From the NCBI GenBank assembly GCA_043767025.1, contig JAYUHK010000242.1:1-22039 (forward strand): DNA of 22,039 bases, written 5' to 3'. Below, one piece after another: positions 7,472-15,803 of the stretch (positions within the stretch are counted from its first letter, which is position 1; the number at the start of each line of letters is the position of its first letter). The position numbers and the translations under genes are program-made. The notes under the pieces were generated by a model. The model saw nothing but the letters and a program-made list of their open reading frames with translations, was not told the origin of the DNA and did no database searches. The DNA is from JAYUHK01 sp043767025. Lineage in GTDB: Bacteria > Bacteroidota > Bacteroidia > Chitinophagales > Saprospiraceae.

Positions 7472-8830
7472 ATGAAAATTTTTACAAAAAAAACTACCCT
7501 AATACTTGTATACGTTTTGTCACAATTTTTGCTTTTTTCACAAAATGAAACTGTAAATGTGGCAGCCTCCGAAGCTAAAATATTGTTAGAAAGTGGCTCT
7601 AAAAAAATTGAAGCAAAAAATTATCTCGGAGCCATCGCAGACCTTTCTAAAGCAATAGAAATCCAACCCGATTATCAAAATGCGCTGCTAAAAAGAGGTT
7701 TTGCAAAAACAAAAAACAACGATGCCACTGGCGCAATCACGGACTTGAACAAAGTGGTTTTGCTCAATCCAACCAACCCAAAAGCCTATCTTTATAAGGG
7801 CGACGCGTTTCAGTCACTTTTGGACTTTCCGAGTGCTGTCGAAAATTATACTAAATGCCTCGAATTAGATGCCACATATTATGCCGCATTTTATAATCGT
7901 GGCATTGCAAAATGTAAATCCAACCAAAATGAAAGTGCAGTTTCGGATTTTACGAACTATTTAGCCAGCAAACCCAACCAGCCCGAAGCCCTGAATTGGA
8001 GGGGAAATGCGTACGCCGCTCTCGGAAAACACGCGGAAGCAGTGGCGGATTACACCAAAGTAATTGAGCTAAAACCAGACTATGCAAAGGCGTATTCCAA
8101 CCGAGCCAACGCGCTGATGAATGAAAAAAAATACCGTGGAGCGGTAGCGGATTACTCGACTTTGCTGCAAATAGACCCTAATTATCCGAAAGCGTCCGTG
8201 AGTCGTGCCAAGTGCAAAATCGCTTTGAAAGACTCGCGCGGCGCACTGGCAGACCTCACGAAAGCCATCGAAACGCAAAAAGGCGACGCTAATTTGTTGC
8301 TCAATCGAGGTATAATCTATGCCGAATTACAAAATTTTGATGCCGCTAAAAAAGATTTTAGCTCCGCCATCAAACTGAACCCAACGAATATTGACGCACT
8401 TATTCATCGTGGAAACTGTCTTTTGAAGCAGGCGGATTTCGTAAATGCCAAAGCAGATTTGGAAAAAGCGTTGCAAATAAATGAAAATAATTTAGACGCG
8501 CTCGTCGTCATCGGAAATATTGCGATGGAAACAGATAACTTCACAAATGCCACAAAATATTACAATCAAGCGTTGAAAATAAACCCTAAATACTCGGACG
8601 CACTCTACAACCGCGCTCGAGCGAAGCTAAAAAATAAGGACGAAAAAGGAGCGCGAGAAGACTGCGAACTGCTGCTCAAAGACGATGCTTTTTACGCAAA
8701 AGCCTATCTTGTGACAGGGTTTGTGAAAATAAAAAATGGCGAAAAAGAAAGCGGCTGCTTGGATTTGAGCAAAGCTGGCGAGCTTGGCGAAGCCAGCGCG
8801 TATGATTTGATAAACGATAAATGCAAATGA
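7472..8830 (+). CDS. Secreted tetratricopeptide-repeat protein
   Basis: This is an exported protein made almost wholly of TPR units, so it probably acts as a periplasmic or envelope scaffold; the partner is unknown. A signal peptide covers about residues 1-24 (MKIFTKKTTLILVYVLSQ, cleavage near LLFSQN). From about residue 35 to the end I count about eleven 34-residue repeats with the pattern A..D..KAIE..P....A...RG.AK, for example GAIADLSKAIEIQPDYQNA and EAVADYTKVIELKPDYAKA. The last unit is KESGCLDLSKAGELGEASAYDLI. The stop overlaps the next ATG (ATGA), which indicates translational coupling with the anchored protein that follows. Two TTGTGACA copies lie within it. Confidence 0.85.
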   Translation: MKIFTKKTTLILVYVLSQFLLFSQNETVNVAASEAKILLESGSKKIEAKNYLGAIADLSKAIEIQPDYQNALLKRGFAKTKNNDATGAITDLNKVVLLNPTNPKAYLYKGDAFQSLLDFPSAVENYTKCLELDATYYAAFYNRGIAKCKSNQNESAVSDFTNYLASKPNQPEALNWRGNAYAALGKHAEAVADYTKVIELKPDYAKAYSNRANALMNEKKYRGAVADYSTLLQIDPNYPKASVSRAKCKIALKDSRGALADLTKAIETQKGDANLLLNRGIIYAELQNFDAAKKDFSSAIKLNPTNIDALIHRGNCLLKQADFVNAKADLEKALQINENNLDALVVIGNIAMETDNFTNATKYYNQALKINPKYSDALYNRARAKLKNKDEKGAREDCELLLKDDAFYAKAYLVTGFVKIKNGEKESGCLDLSKAGELGEASAYDLINDKCK

Positions 8831-9822
8831 AAATACTCAAAAATTTTCTATCCATCGTACTCTTTTTTGGAATTATTTTGGGGATAGGAAATTTCTTTTT
8901 GCCACGATTGTTGCCTGCCAAACGATTTTCGGGGACGTTGCTTGCCTTGGATACTGCTGCAATAGAATCCATTGATTTGAGGTATTTTGATGACCAAAAA
9001 CCCAATCAAATAAGCCTTGTTAGGACAAATTCGTGCTGGACAGCTACGCAAGAAAACATCACGGTCAATGCCCCAAAACAGGTCATCAACTCGCTACTTT
9101 CGAGCTTTTCTAACATTCAAGCCGATAGTTTGGTAAGCGAGCGGGCGCAGCCTTACTCGCTCAAAGATTTCTGTGAAATAACTTGCGCAAGCAAGAAAAA
9201 ATCTGACACCAAGTCCTTTTTAATCAAAAATATCTCCGACTCTCTCCATCTTATCCTCCTAAAATGGAACAAAGACTCCGAGACTTATGCCGCTAAAAGT
9301 CCAATCGGGAAATTAATTTCTTACGGTTTTAATATTTTTCGTGACACGTCTTTTTTGAGCTTCAATGCTGCCAATGTGACTAAAATTTTTAGTTCTCACT
9401 ATCATTCCGATACAGTTTTTATTTTTCAAAAATATCAAAACGCTTGGAAAATATTTTTTACCGACTCCGAACATTCGGAGGCGGCTTTGCCTTACACCGT
9501 CCAATCCGAAAAAGTAGATTCCCTTTTAGATGGCTTCCAGCGAGTTTTTTTGCATGATTTCGCAGACGATTTTTCTCCCGAACAAAACCCGAACAAAGCA
9601 GTCGTAAGGTTGCAAATGAGCGATGAAAACGATTTTATTCAGATAGAATCCTTCAAAAATCCGAATAAAATTTTTGCGAATCAGCAGATTGTGCGCTCTT
9701 CACAAAATCCAGAAACTTACTTTTGGGCAAAAAAATCAAATTTTGATACCCAATTATTTTTTCGACCATTGCAATTTTGTATTCCTCAAAATATTCCCAA
9801 CTTGTCTAAAACTGTCAAGTAA
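8827..9822 (+). CDS. Membrane-anchored DUF4340-like protein
   Basis: This protein has about 331 residues, with one N-terminal hydrophobic segment (FLSIVLFFGIILGIGNFF, about residues 6-23) and the rest predicted outside the cytoplasm. The stretch CWTATQENITVNAPKQVINS followed by an L..L....A..LVSE pattern, a YSLKDF segment, and TYAAKSPIGKLISYGFNIFRDTSFL resemble the DUF4340 fold found near gliding and ABC exporter genes. I am only moderately sure of this. The function is unknown. I use the ATG at 8827, which overlaps the TPR gene's TGA as ATGA; an ATG at 8821 adds two residues. The coupling suggests the two products act together. No terminator is evident after the gene. Confidence 0.6.
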   Translation: MKILKNFLSIVLFFGIILGIGNFFLPRLLPAKRFSGTLLALDTAAIESIDLRYFDDQKPNQISLVRTNSCWTATQENITVNAPKQVINSLLSSFSNIQADSLVSERAQPYSLKDFCEITCASKKKSDTKSFLIKNISDSLHLILLKWNKDSETYAAKSPIGKLISYGFNIFRDTSFLSFNAANVTKIFSSHYHSDTVFIFQKYQNAWKIFFTDSEHSEAALPYTVQSEKVDSLLDGFQRVFLHDFADDFSPEQNPNKAVVRLQMSDENDFIQIESFKNPNKIFANQQIVRSSQNPETYFWAKKSNFDTQLFFRPLQFCIPQNIPNLSKTVK

Positions 9823-9887
9823 AAAAAACTTATTTTCTGTCAATTTTTAAATATTTTTAAAATATTAATCAAAAATAAACCATAAAA

Positions 9888-9918
9888 TTGATTTTTAACT
9901 AAAAATAATGTAATTTTG
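9888..9918 (+). promoter_or_regulatory. Promoter of glnN
   Basis: TTG (9888-9890) is followed after 20 bases by TAATTTTG (9911-9918), a good match to the Bacteroidota TTTG/TAnnTTTG promoter with normal spacing. The expected transcript begins about 30 bases before the ATG at 9955. This also argues against the in-frame TTG at 9916 as the start, because it lies inside the -7 box. Confidence 0.65.
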
Positions 9919-9954
9919 CATCGAAATCAAACCTATTTATCAAAAAATATAAAA

Positions 9955-12156
9955 ATGGCAATTATTCGATTCAAAGCATTAGAGTTGGCTCAAACTCGCA
10001 CTGCAACTCCCGTAAAAATCCAAACAGACAAAATTACGGATTTCTACGGCTCTAATATTTTTAGCGACGACGTAATGCGCTCGCTGTTGAGTCCCGAAGC
10101 GTACAGCAAAATAACTCTCGCTATCCAGTCGGGCGCAAAAATAGACCGCGACTCCGCCGACGAAGTAGCCGCCGCCATGAAATCTTGGGCTGTGACGAAA
10201 GGCGCATCTCACTACACGCACTGGTTTCAGCCACTCACGGGAGCGACCGCCGAAAAACACGACGCGTTTTTTGACATTCTACCAAGCACCGGAAAAGCCA
10301 TCGAAAAATTTAAAGGCTCGGCTTTGGTACAGCAAGAACCCGACGCATCGTCTTTTCCAAACGGTGGGATTCGGAACACTTTTGAAGCGCGTGGATATAC
10401 GGCTTGGGACCCATCGTCGCCCGCATTTGTCATCGAAAATACGGCAGGAAGCTCTACTTTGTGTATTCCGTCCGTGTTTGTTGCCTACACTGGCGAGGCT
10501 TTGGACTACAAAACGCCACTTTTGAAGGCTTTGGCACTCGTGGATAAAGCTGCCACCGCAGTCGTAAGCGACTATTTTGACAGAAATTGTAAAAAAGTAT
10601 CGCCCACACTCGGCGTTGAGCAAGAATATTTTTTGATAGACAAGGCGTTTTATCAGGCGCGCCCCGACTTGATGATGACGGGACGAACCGTTTTTGGGCA
10701 TGAGCCAGCCAAAGGGCAGCAGTTGGAAGACCACTATTTTGGCTCTATTCCGCCACGCGTCAATGCTTTTATGGTGGATTTTGAGAACGAAGCTCTCAAA
10801 TTGGGTATTCCTGTTCGCACTCGTCACAACGAGGTGGCTCCCGGACAGTTTGAGGTCGCGCCGACTTTTGAGGAGGCAAATTTGGCGGTGGATCACAACG
10901 CATTGCTGATGGACGTAATGGAAAAAACGGCAGAAAAACACCATCTAAAAGTACTTTTTCACGAAAAACCATTCGCTGGAATCAATGGAAGCGGCAAGCA
11001 CAACAACTGGTCACTGGGGACTGACACGGGCGTAAATCTGTTGGCACCGAGTACAAAACCGAAAGAAAGTTTGAGATTTGTGACATTTTTGGTGAATGTA
11101 ATAAAAGCCGTCCACGACCACGCGGATTTGTTGCGCGCAAGTATCGCATCAAGCGGAAACGAACATCGTTTGGGAGCCAACGAAGCTCCACCAGCGATTA
11201 TGTCGGTCTTTATCGGCACAGAATTGACAGCCATTTTGAACGAATTGGAACACAAATCCGAAATAAAAGTCGAGAAAGGTGACAACGTTTATTTGAAGTT
11301 GGGCATCAATAAAATTCCTTCTATCTTATTGGACAACACGGATAGAAACCGCACTTCGCCATTTGCATTTACTGGAAATAAATTTGAGTTTCGCGCAGTC
11401 GGTTCTACCGCGAACTGCGCATCGGCGATGATTGTCTTGAATACGATTGTCGGAAATCAATTAGTGGAGTTCAAAAAAGAAACAGATTTGCGGATAGAAA
11501 AAGGCGAAAAAAAGGAACTTGCCATTGCTGAAGTCTTAAAATCATACATCACTGCATCTAAAAAAATTCTTTTTGAGGGCAATGGTTACTCAGACGAATG
11601 GGTAAAAGAGGCGGAAAAGCGTGGTTTGTCCAACATAAAATCTACTCCCGAAGCGTTGGGCGTGTATGTTCGTCACGAAAATTTAGAGCTTTTCGCCCGT
11701 CACGGAATATTTACGGAGCGCGAATTGGAGGCTCGTTACGAAATAGAATTAGAAAATTACATCAAAAAAATCCAGATTGAAGCCCGTGTGATGGGCGATT
11801 TGGCGATAAATCACGTCATAGCTTCGGCACTAAAATACCAAACCAAACTCGCCAACAACGTAAAATCTTTGATGGATATTGGGACAAAAAAGAAACATTT
11901 AGAGTCCACGATGACCATAATAGAGAGTATTTCAGAATATTGTTCGGATATTCAGGAAAATGTGGAGAAAATGATTGACACCCGAAAAAAGGTAAACAAC
12001 GAAGAAAGCACCATAAAGCGGGCGAAAAAATACCACAGCGACATCAAAGAGGAGTACTTTGACACCATTCGAGAGAAAGTGGACAAGCTCGAGTTTTTGG
12101 TAGATGACGAAGAGTGGCCGCTCGTAAAATATAGAGAAATGCTGTTGATTCGATAA
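9955..12156 (+). CDS. glnN: Glutamine synthetase type III
   Basis: It makes glutamine from glutamate, ammonia and ATP in the cytoplasm. It is the large type III enzyme (733 residues here; about 730 is usual) common in Bacteroidota. Seen: the N-terminal GSIII domain with GASHYTHWFQPLTGATAEKH and GGIRNTFEARGYTAWDPSSP, the metal/glutamate-site motif LGVEQEYFLID near 220, the ATP-binding NGSGKHNNWSLGTDTG near 343, and KFEFRAVGSTANCASAM near 475. A helical C-terminal extension follows. The ATG at 9955 (MAIIRFKALELAQ) is chosen over an upstream in-frame TTG at 9916, which falls in the promoter. It is a single-gene unit with its own promoter and terminator. No PII or ammonium transporter gene is nearby. 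One TTGTGACA copy is at 11078. Confidence 0.97.
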   Translation: MAIIRFKALELAQTRTATPVKIQTDKITDFYGSNIFSDDVMRSLLSPEAYSKITLAIQSGAKIDRDSADEVAAAMKSWAVTKGASHYTHWFQPLTGATAEKHDAFFDILPSTGKAIEKFKGSALVQQEPDASSFPNGGIRNTFEARGYTAWDPSSPAFVIENTAGSSTLCIPSVFVAYTGEALDYKTPLLKALALVDKAATAVVSDYFDRNCKKVSPTLGVEQEYFLIDKAFYQARPDLMMTGRTVFGHEPAKGQQLEDHYFGSIPPRVNAFMVDFENEALKLGIPVRTRHNEVAPGQFEVAPTFEEANLAVDHNALLMDVMEKTAEKHHLKVLFHEKPFAGINGSGKHNNWSLGTDTGVNLLAPSTKPKESLRFVTFLVNVIKAVHDHADLLRASIASSGNEHRLGANEAPPAIMSVFIGTELTAILNELEHKSEIKVEKGDNVYLKLGINKIPSILLDNTDRNRTSPFAFTGNKFEFRAVGSTANCASAMIVLNTIVGNQLVEFKKETDLRIEKGEKKELAIAEVLKSYITASKKILFEGNGYSDEWVKEAEKRGLSNIKSTPEALGVYVRHENLELFARHGIFTERELEARYEIELENYIKKIQIEARVMGDLAINHVIASALKYQTKLANNVKSLMDIGTKKKHLESTMTIIESISEYCSDIQENVEKMIDTRKKVNNEESTIKRAKKYHSDIKEEYFDTIREKVDKLEFLVDDEEWPLVKYREMLLIR

Positions 12157-12180
12157 TTTTAATTATTTATTTGAATAAAA

Positions 12181-12217
12181 AGAGCCTGCCAGAATGTTTC
12201 TGGTAGGCTCTCTTTTT
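12181..12217 (+). terminator. Intrinsic terminator of glnN (probably bidirectional)
   Basis: A 14-bp stem, AGAGCCTGCCAGAA with TTCTGGTAGGCTCT (one G-T pair), has a TGT loop and is followed by CTTTTT. A run of A precedes it, so on the minus strand the stem is followed by TTTTT. It lies 24 bases after the glnN stop and 70 bases before the stop of the convergent M1 peptidase, so it may serve both genes. Confidence 0.88.
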
Positions 12218-12286
12218 AAGGAATGTGTCTAAAATAAACTACTTATTTTTTCTTAATTTTTAAGTTAATTTTCTGTTAAAATTATT

Positions 12287-14179
12287 TTATTTTTTCAATT
12301 CGCCGCTTTCAATTTCTTTTTTCTTATAAATATTGTTGTCACGTTTTACGTCCGCCATTCTACCTGAAGGGTCAATTTCAATTTTATTTATTTTGTCAAA
12401 TTTTACAGGAACAGTCAGTTCGTAGGTCGGATTCACCCAACTCCAACCTGCCTCCGTCGTCATTGCTTCGTAATCGCCTGCGTTGGGTTTGCTACCTCGC
12501 ATGAGCTGTAATGGAATATTATAAAAGTATTTTTTTCCATTTTCGTCTGTCACAACTACGTCTATCGGCATCGGCATTTTCCCTTTTCGGCTCAATATGA
12601 TTTTTGTTTCTCTTCGACCCGCTTGTGACACAGTATCAATGGCGTAGTCTATTGTATTTGTCGAATTAATCCAATATTCCTTATACCAATCGAGTTCAAT
12701 ACCCGATTGTTTTTCGGCAACTCTAATAAAATCATTTGGGTTTGGGTGCTTAAATTTCCAAGTTTCAAAGTAGCGCAACATGGTTGCGTCCAATGCTTTT
12801 TTTCCAATAATATACTCTAATTGTGACAAAAATATCGAGCCATTGACATAAGACGCTACACCGTAAGCCGAGTTAGTATTGAAATGGTCGGAATGTGTGC
12901 AAAGTGCTTCTGGTTTTCCGCGCGCCTGAAAGCCTGCATAACTCTTGTAGGAACTTTCAAAAGTGCGGTCTTCCACGACTGCATTTCCCTTTGATTTTAT
13001 TTCTAAAGAACTCATTATCAGGGTAGTAGCATAACTCGTAAAGCCTTCGTCCATCCAACTGTACAGACTTTCGTTGCTTGCCAACACACCCTGAAACCAA
13101 CTGTGCATCATCTCATGCACCGAAACACTGACCAACGCCTGCAATCCGCCCTCTCCTACTATCAAAGTCGCCATCGGATATTCCATACCGCCGTCACCCC
13201 CTTGCACAAAATAAAAATCTTTGTATGGATATTTACCAAAATTTTCGTTGGCATAAGCCATAGCCTTTTCCATCACCGCAGGTAACTTTTCCCATGCCTC
13301 CGCAGTCTTTTCATTTTTTTGGTAGAAAAAATGCAGTGTTGTTCCAAACGCAGTTTTTAGTTTCGTGTGCGTATAATCTCTATCCGCAGCCCACATAAAA
13401 TCGTGAACATTAGAGGATTTGAAATGCCATTTTTTTGTTTTTTTGCCAGATAGTGTCAGCTTCTCGTTGGGTTCTTCGTAGCCACAGCCAACTTCCAACG
13501 GATTTTGGAGATACGCACCAGCAGCTACAACGTAGTTTTTATCTATCTCAATAGTCACATCAAAATCACCAAAAACACCATAAAATTCGCGACCAATGTA
13601 AGGATCTGCGTGCCAACCTTGATAATCATATTCTGCCATTTTTGGATACCATTGTGACATGGAATAATCAACACCTTCTTTATTATCACGCCCGCAACGA
13701 CGAATTTGAACGGGTATCTGTCCCTTAAATTTCATCTCAAAAACCGTTTTTGAGTTAGGCAAAATAGGCTCTGCAAGCGTCACTTCCAAAACAGTGCCGA
13801 CTACTTCAAACGAAGTTTTTTTTCCATTTTGTTTCAACGAATTTATTTTTTGAAATCCGATTTCGTCCACATTTAATTTTGAAATGCGGCTTCCAACTCG
13901 CCCGTCGGGGTCAGCAATAGTGCGTGAGCGAATGTCCATATCGCTATTAGGTTGGAAAGCGTTAAAATAAAGATGGTAAAAAACTTTAGTCAGCGTGTCC
14001 GGCGAATTATTGTAATAATTAAGCGTTTGCTCTCCGTCAAACTGGTGTTTTTTTACGTCAAAATCAATATTCATCTGGTATTCCGCTCGCTGTTGCCAGC
14101 GTTCAGGTTGCGCAAAAATAGCTTTTGGACTTGCGAATAAAGTCAAAGAGGCAACTAAAAAATAAATAATTTTCTTCAT
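12287..14179 (-). CDS. Secreted M1-family zinc metallopeptidase
   Basis: This is a probable exported aminopeptidase of the M1 (gluzincin) family. A signal peptide (about residues 1-23, cleavage after AIFA) is followed by an N-terminal beta-domain. Near residue 330 is GGDGGMEYPM, a variant of the GxMEN substrate motif with Tyr in place of Asn. The zinc site HEMMH lies near 355, and the third ligand is the Glu of SWMDEGFTSY about 18 residues later. The C-terminal part is beta-rich. The GGMEYPM form is usual in the Bacteroidota secreted subgroup, so an intact active site is expected, though strict aminopeptidase specificity is not shown. It is convergent with glnN and divergent from the DUF6580 gene. 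It carries four TTGTGACA copies, the densest cluster in the window. Confidence 0.9.
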   Translation of the reverse strand: MKKIIYFLVASLTLFASPKAIFAQPERWQQRAEYQMNIDFDVKKHQFDGEQTLNYYNNSPDTLTKVFYHLYFNAFQPNSDMDIRSRTIADPDGRVGSRISKLNVDEIGFQKINSLKQNGKKTSFEVVGTVLEVTLAEPILPNSKTVFEMKFKGQIPVQIRRCGRDNKEGVDYSMSQWYPKMAEYDYQGWHADPYIGREFYGVFGDFDVTIEIDKNYVVAAGAYLQNPLEVGCGYEEPNEKLTLSGKKTKKWHFKSSNVHDFMWAADRDYTHTKLKTAFGTTLHFFYQKNEKTAEAWEKLPAVMEKAMAYANENFGKYPYKDFYFVQGGDGGMEYPMATLIVGEGGLQALVSVSVHEMMHSWFQGVLASNESLYSWMDEGFTSYATTLIMSSLEIKSKGNAVVEDRTFESSYKSYAGFQARGKPEALCTHSDHFNTNSAYGVASYVNGSIFLSQLEYIIGKKALDATMLRYFETWKFKHPNPNDFIRVAEKQSGIELDWYKEYWINSTNTIDYAIDTVSQAGRRETKIILSRKGKMPMPIDVVVTDENGKKYFYNIPLQLMRGSKPNAGDYEAMTTEAGWSWVNPTYELTVPVKFDKINKIEIDPSGRMADVKRDNNIYKKKEIESGELKK

Positions 14180-14226
14180 AATTAGAAAAAAAGGCTTGAA
14201 ATGTAAAAATTAAGGCAAAAATGAAC

Positions 14227-14234
14227 TAATTTTG
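14227..14234 (+). promoter_or_regulatory. -7 box for the DUF6580 gene
   Basis: TAATTTTG matches TAnnTTTG and lies 25 bases before the ATG at 14260. No -33 TTG is found at the usual distance. The whole divergent gap to the M1 peptidase is only 80 bases, too short to hold a riboswitch. Confidence 0.5.
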
Positions 14235-14259
14235 CGAAGTTAAATAAAAAATCTGTTCT

Positions 14260-14841
14260 ATGAAAAATAATTTTGCTAAAATAATTACTCTGATTGCATT
14301 GGTCTTTGTCGCTGCCGCAAGTCGATTGTTGCCTCACCCGTTCAATTTTACGCCCATCGGCGGCATGGCTTTAGTAGGTGCGGCTTATTTTCCCAAGCGT
14401 TGGATGTCTTTTGCGCTTCCGATATTGGCTTTTTGGTTGAGTAACCTATTTTTGGATAATGTAACTTATCATCAAGAAAATTCAAATTTTATTTGGTTTT
14501 CTTCGATTTGGTCTTATTTAAGTTTCGGCTTAATCATTTTATTGGGTTTTTATTCTTTGCGCAATCAACGCATCACACCACTCAAAGTAGGTGCAAGCGC
14601 AGTCGCAGCTTCAACAATTTTCTTTTTAGTCACAAACGGAGTAATTTTGTTCCAAAATCCTCCTTTGTATCCTTTAAGTTGGGCAGGACTGATGAACAGC
14701 TATGTTGCGGGAATCCCATTTTTTGGAAACGCAATCGCTGGCGATTTATTTTACAGTTTCTTAATGTTTGCCGTTATGGAATGGAGTTTTCAAAAATCTA
14801 ATATTTTTAAAAATAGTGCAAACGAAGTATCTAAATCCTAA
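14260..14841 (+). CDS. DUF6580 family membrane protein, putative transporter component
   Basis: This is a small polytopic inner-membrane protein (193 residues) with about five or six hydrophobic segments. The N-terminal block ASRLLPHPFNFTPIGGMAL then GAAYFPKRW is the hallmark of the DUF6580 family, which resembles substrate-binding (S) components of ECF vitamin transporters; the substrate is not proven. Further helices are ILAFWLSNLFLDNV, SYLSFGLIILLGFYSL, VAASTIFFLVTNGVI and AGDLFYSFLMFAVMEW. The cobalamin adenosyltransferase lies nearby on the opposite strand, which weakly suggests a corrinoid link (inference). The end overlaps the probable start of the small DUF5522 gene. Confidence 0.75.
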   Translation: MKNNFAKIITLIALVFVAAASRLLPHPFNFTPIGGMALVGAAYFPKRWMSFALPILAFWLSNLFLDNVTYHQENSNFIWFSSIWSYLSFGLIILLGFYSLRNQRITPLKVGASAVAASTIFFLVTNGVILFQNPPLYPLSWAGLMNSYVAGIPFFGNAIAGDLFYSFLMFAVMEWSFQKSNIFKNSANEVSKS

Positions 14842-14995
14842 AAAAATAAAATCTGAAAAATCTGAAAAAAACCAGAAAGCAGACTACTATTTTGAACACG
14901 GTTTAATGGTCTTTACAGAATACTTTCATTTGAAAAGAGGATTTTGTTGCGGTAATAGATGCCGTCACTGTCCGTATCAAAAAGAAGCAAAATAG
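14816..14995 (+). CDS. Small cysteine-rich DUF5522 protein
   Basis: This is a small protein of unknown function. The conserved core is DYYFEHGLMVFTEYFHLKRG followed by FCCGNRCRHCPY, with four cysteines (CC, C, C) suggestive of a metal site; this is the DUF5522 pattern seen across Bacteroidota. The start is uncertain. I choose the GTG at 14816 (59 residues), which overlaps the end of the DUF6580 gene by 26 bases. The ATG at 14768 would add 16 residues fully inside that gene and unlike the family. The core begins only at about residue 22, so the N-terminal lysine-rich stretch may be linker. Probably cotranscribed with the DUF6580 gene. Confidence 0.7.
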   Translation: MQTKYLNPKKIKSEKSEKNQKADYYFEHGLMVFTEYFHLKRGFCCGNRCRHCPYQKEAK

Positions 14996-15026
14996 TTAAA
15001 AATATTTTTGTTTCCCTTTATTTTCC

Positions 15027-15578
15027 TCACTTTCGAGGAATCCATTTTACCTCCTCCGCGCCTACATCTTGACTTATTTTACGTCCCAAAACAAAAAAAT
15101 AGTCTGATAATCGGTTGACATATCTAATAATAATTTCTTCTACTTTTTCAGATTGTGACAGCGAAATAATACATCTTTCTGCCCGCCTACATACCGTCCT
15201 GCACACATGACAAATAGAAACTGAAGAATGTCCGCCCGGCAAAACGAAGTGTTTAAGCGGCGTGAGTTGTTCTTCCATAGCGTCTATTTGTTGCTCCAAA
15301 AATTCAACATCTGCCTCAATTACGTCTGGCGTAATCATGTTTTTTGAAGGGTCAGACGCTAAGTTTGACCCAATCGTAAAAAGTCTATCCTGTATTTCTT
15401 TCAGATTATTTTTCAATTCCTCTTTTTCAACACTGTCACGAAGCCACCCAATAAATGAATTTAATTCATCTATTGTTCCGTAAGCGTCTATTCTATCGTC
15501 GTTTTTTGGCAAGCGTTTTCCGCCAAAAAGCGAGGTTTCGCCTGCATCTCCTGTTTTTGTATAAATTTTGAACGACAT
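15027..15578 (-). CDS. PduO-type cob(I)alamin adenosyltransferase
   Basis: It transfers the adenosyl group of ATP to cob(I)alamin, making coenzyme B12 in the cytoplasm. It is the PduO/MMAB type: the N-terminal ATP-binding KIYTKTGDAGETSLFGGKRL, then RIDAYGTIDELNSFIGWLR, then FVLPGGHSS, the RTVCRRAER motif near residue 126, and RYVNRLSDYFFVLGRKI near the C-terminus. Length (183 residues) is normal and the start is the natural one. In a Bacteroidota cell this cofactor would serve methylmalonyl-CoA mutase or a B12-dependent ribonucleotide reductase, neither of which is in the window. A hairpin with a T-tract ends 35 bases upstream. One TTGTGACA copy lies inside. Confidence 0.93.
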   Translation of the reverse strand: MSFKIYTKTGDAGETSLFGGKRLPKNDDRIDAYGTIDELNSFIGWLRDSVEKEELKNNLKEIQDRLFTIGSNLASDPSKNMITPDVIEADVEFLEQQIDAMEEQLTPLKHFVLPGGHSSVSICHVCRTVCRRAERCIISLSQSEKVEEIIIRYVNRLSDYFFVLGRKISQDVGAEEVKWIPRK

Positions 15579-15610
15579 AATTAGCGATTTTTTTTAAATA
15601 AAATAAAATA

Positions 15611-15649
15611 AAAAACCCTCAACAAGCTGTAAGGCTCGTGAGGATTTTT
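15611..15649 (-). terminator. Intrinsic terminator after tRNA-Val
   Basis: On the minus strand CCTCACGAGC pairs with GCTTGTTGAGG (one bulged T, one G-T pair) and is followed by GTTTTTT. It stands just after the 3' end of tRNA-Val and before the adenosyltransferase gene, so it should end the tRNA transcript. It could instead act as a leader hairpin for the adenosyltransferase. Confidence 0.7.
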
Positions 15650-15653
15650 TCTG

Positions 15654-15727
15654 TCGAGACATCTGGATTTGAACCAGAGACCCCTACCATGTCAAGGTAG
15701 TACTCTAACCAACTGAGCTATGCCCCG
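15654..15727 (-). tRNA. tRNA-Val (anticodon GAC)
   Basis: On the minus strand a full cloverleaf of 74 bases folds: acceptor CGGGGCA with TGTCTCG (two G-T pairs), D-stem GCTC with GAGT, anticodon arm CTACC-TTGACAT-GGTAG, a five-base variable loop, T-arm TCTGG-TTCAAAT-CCAGA, and discriminator A. The anticodon is GAC (valine). CCA is not encoded. The C1-G72 pair and two wobble pairs in the acceptor are slightly unusual; a frame one base shorter would give G as discriminator and break the T8-A9 spacing, so I reject it. Confidence 0.92.
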
Positions 15728-15738
15728 ATTTGCGACTG

Positions 15739-15746
15739 CAAAAATA
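15739..15746 (-). promoter_or_regulatory. -7 box for tRNA-Val
   Basis: Read on the minus strand this is TATTTTTG, matching TAnnTTTG. It ends 11 bases before the first base of tRNA-Val, a fitting distance for a tRNA promoter. Confidence 0.5.
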
Positions 15747-15803
15747 GTAAAAAATTTGTGTTTGACACATTTTTCTACAATAATTTTCTAAATAAAATAT
15801 TTT

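Noticed and set aside
10279..10944. A 221-codon open frame on the minus strand
   Set aside because: It lies wholly within glnN, opposite conserved catalytic motifs, and its translation has no recognisable domain; it is a shadow of the GSIII gene.
14180..14259. Cobalamin riboswitch before the DUF6580 gene
   Set aside because: The gap is 80 bases and holds a -7 box. A B12 riboswitch needs about 200 bases and its conserved core is absent.
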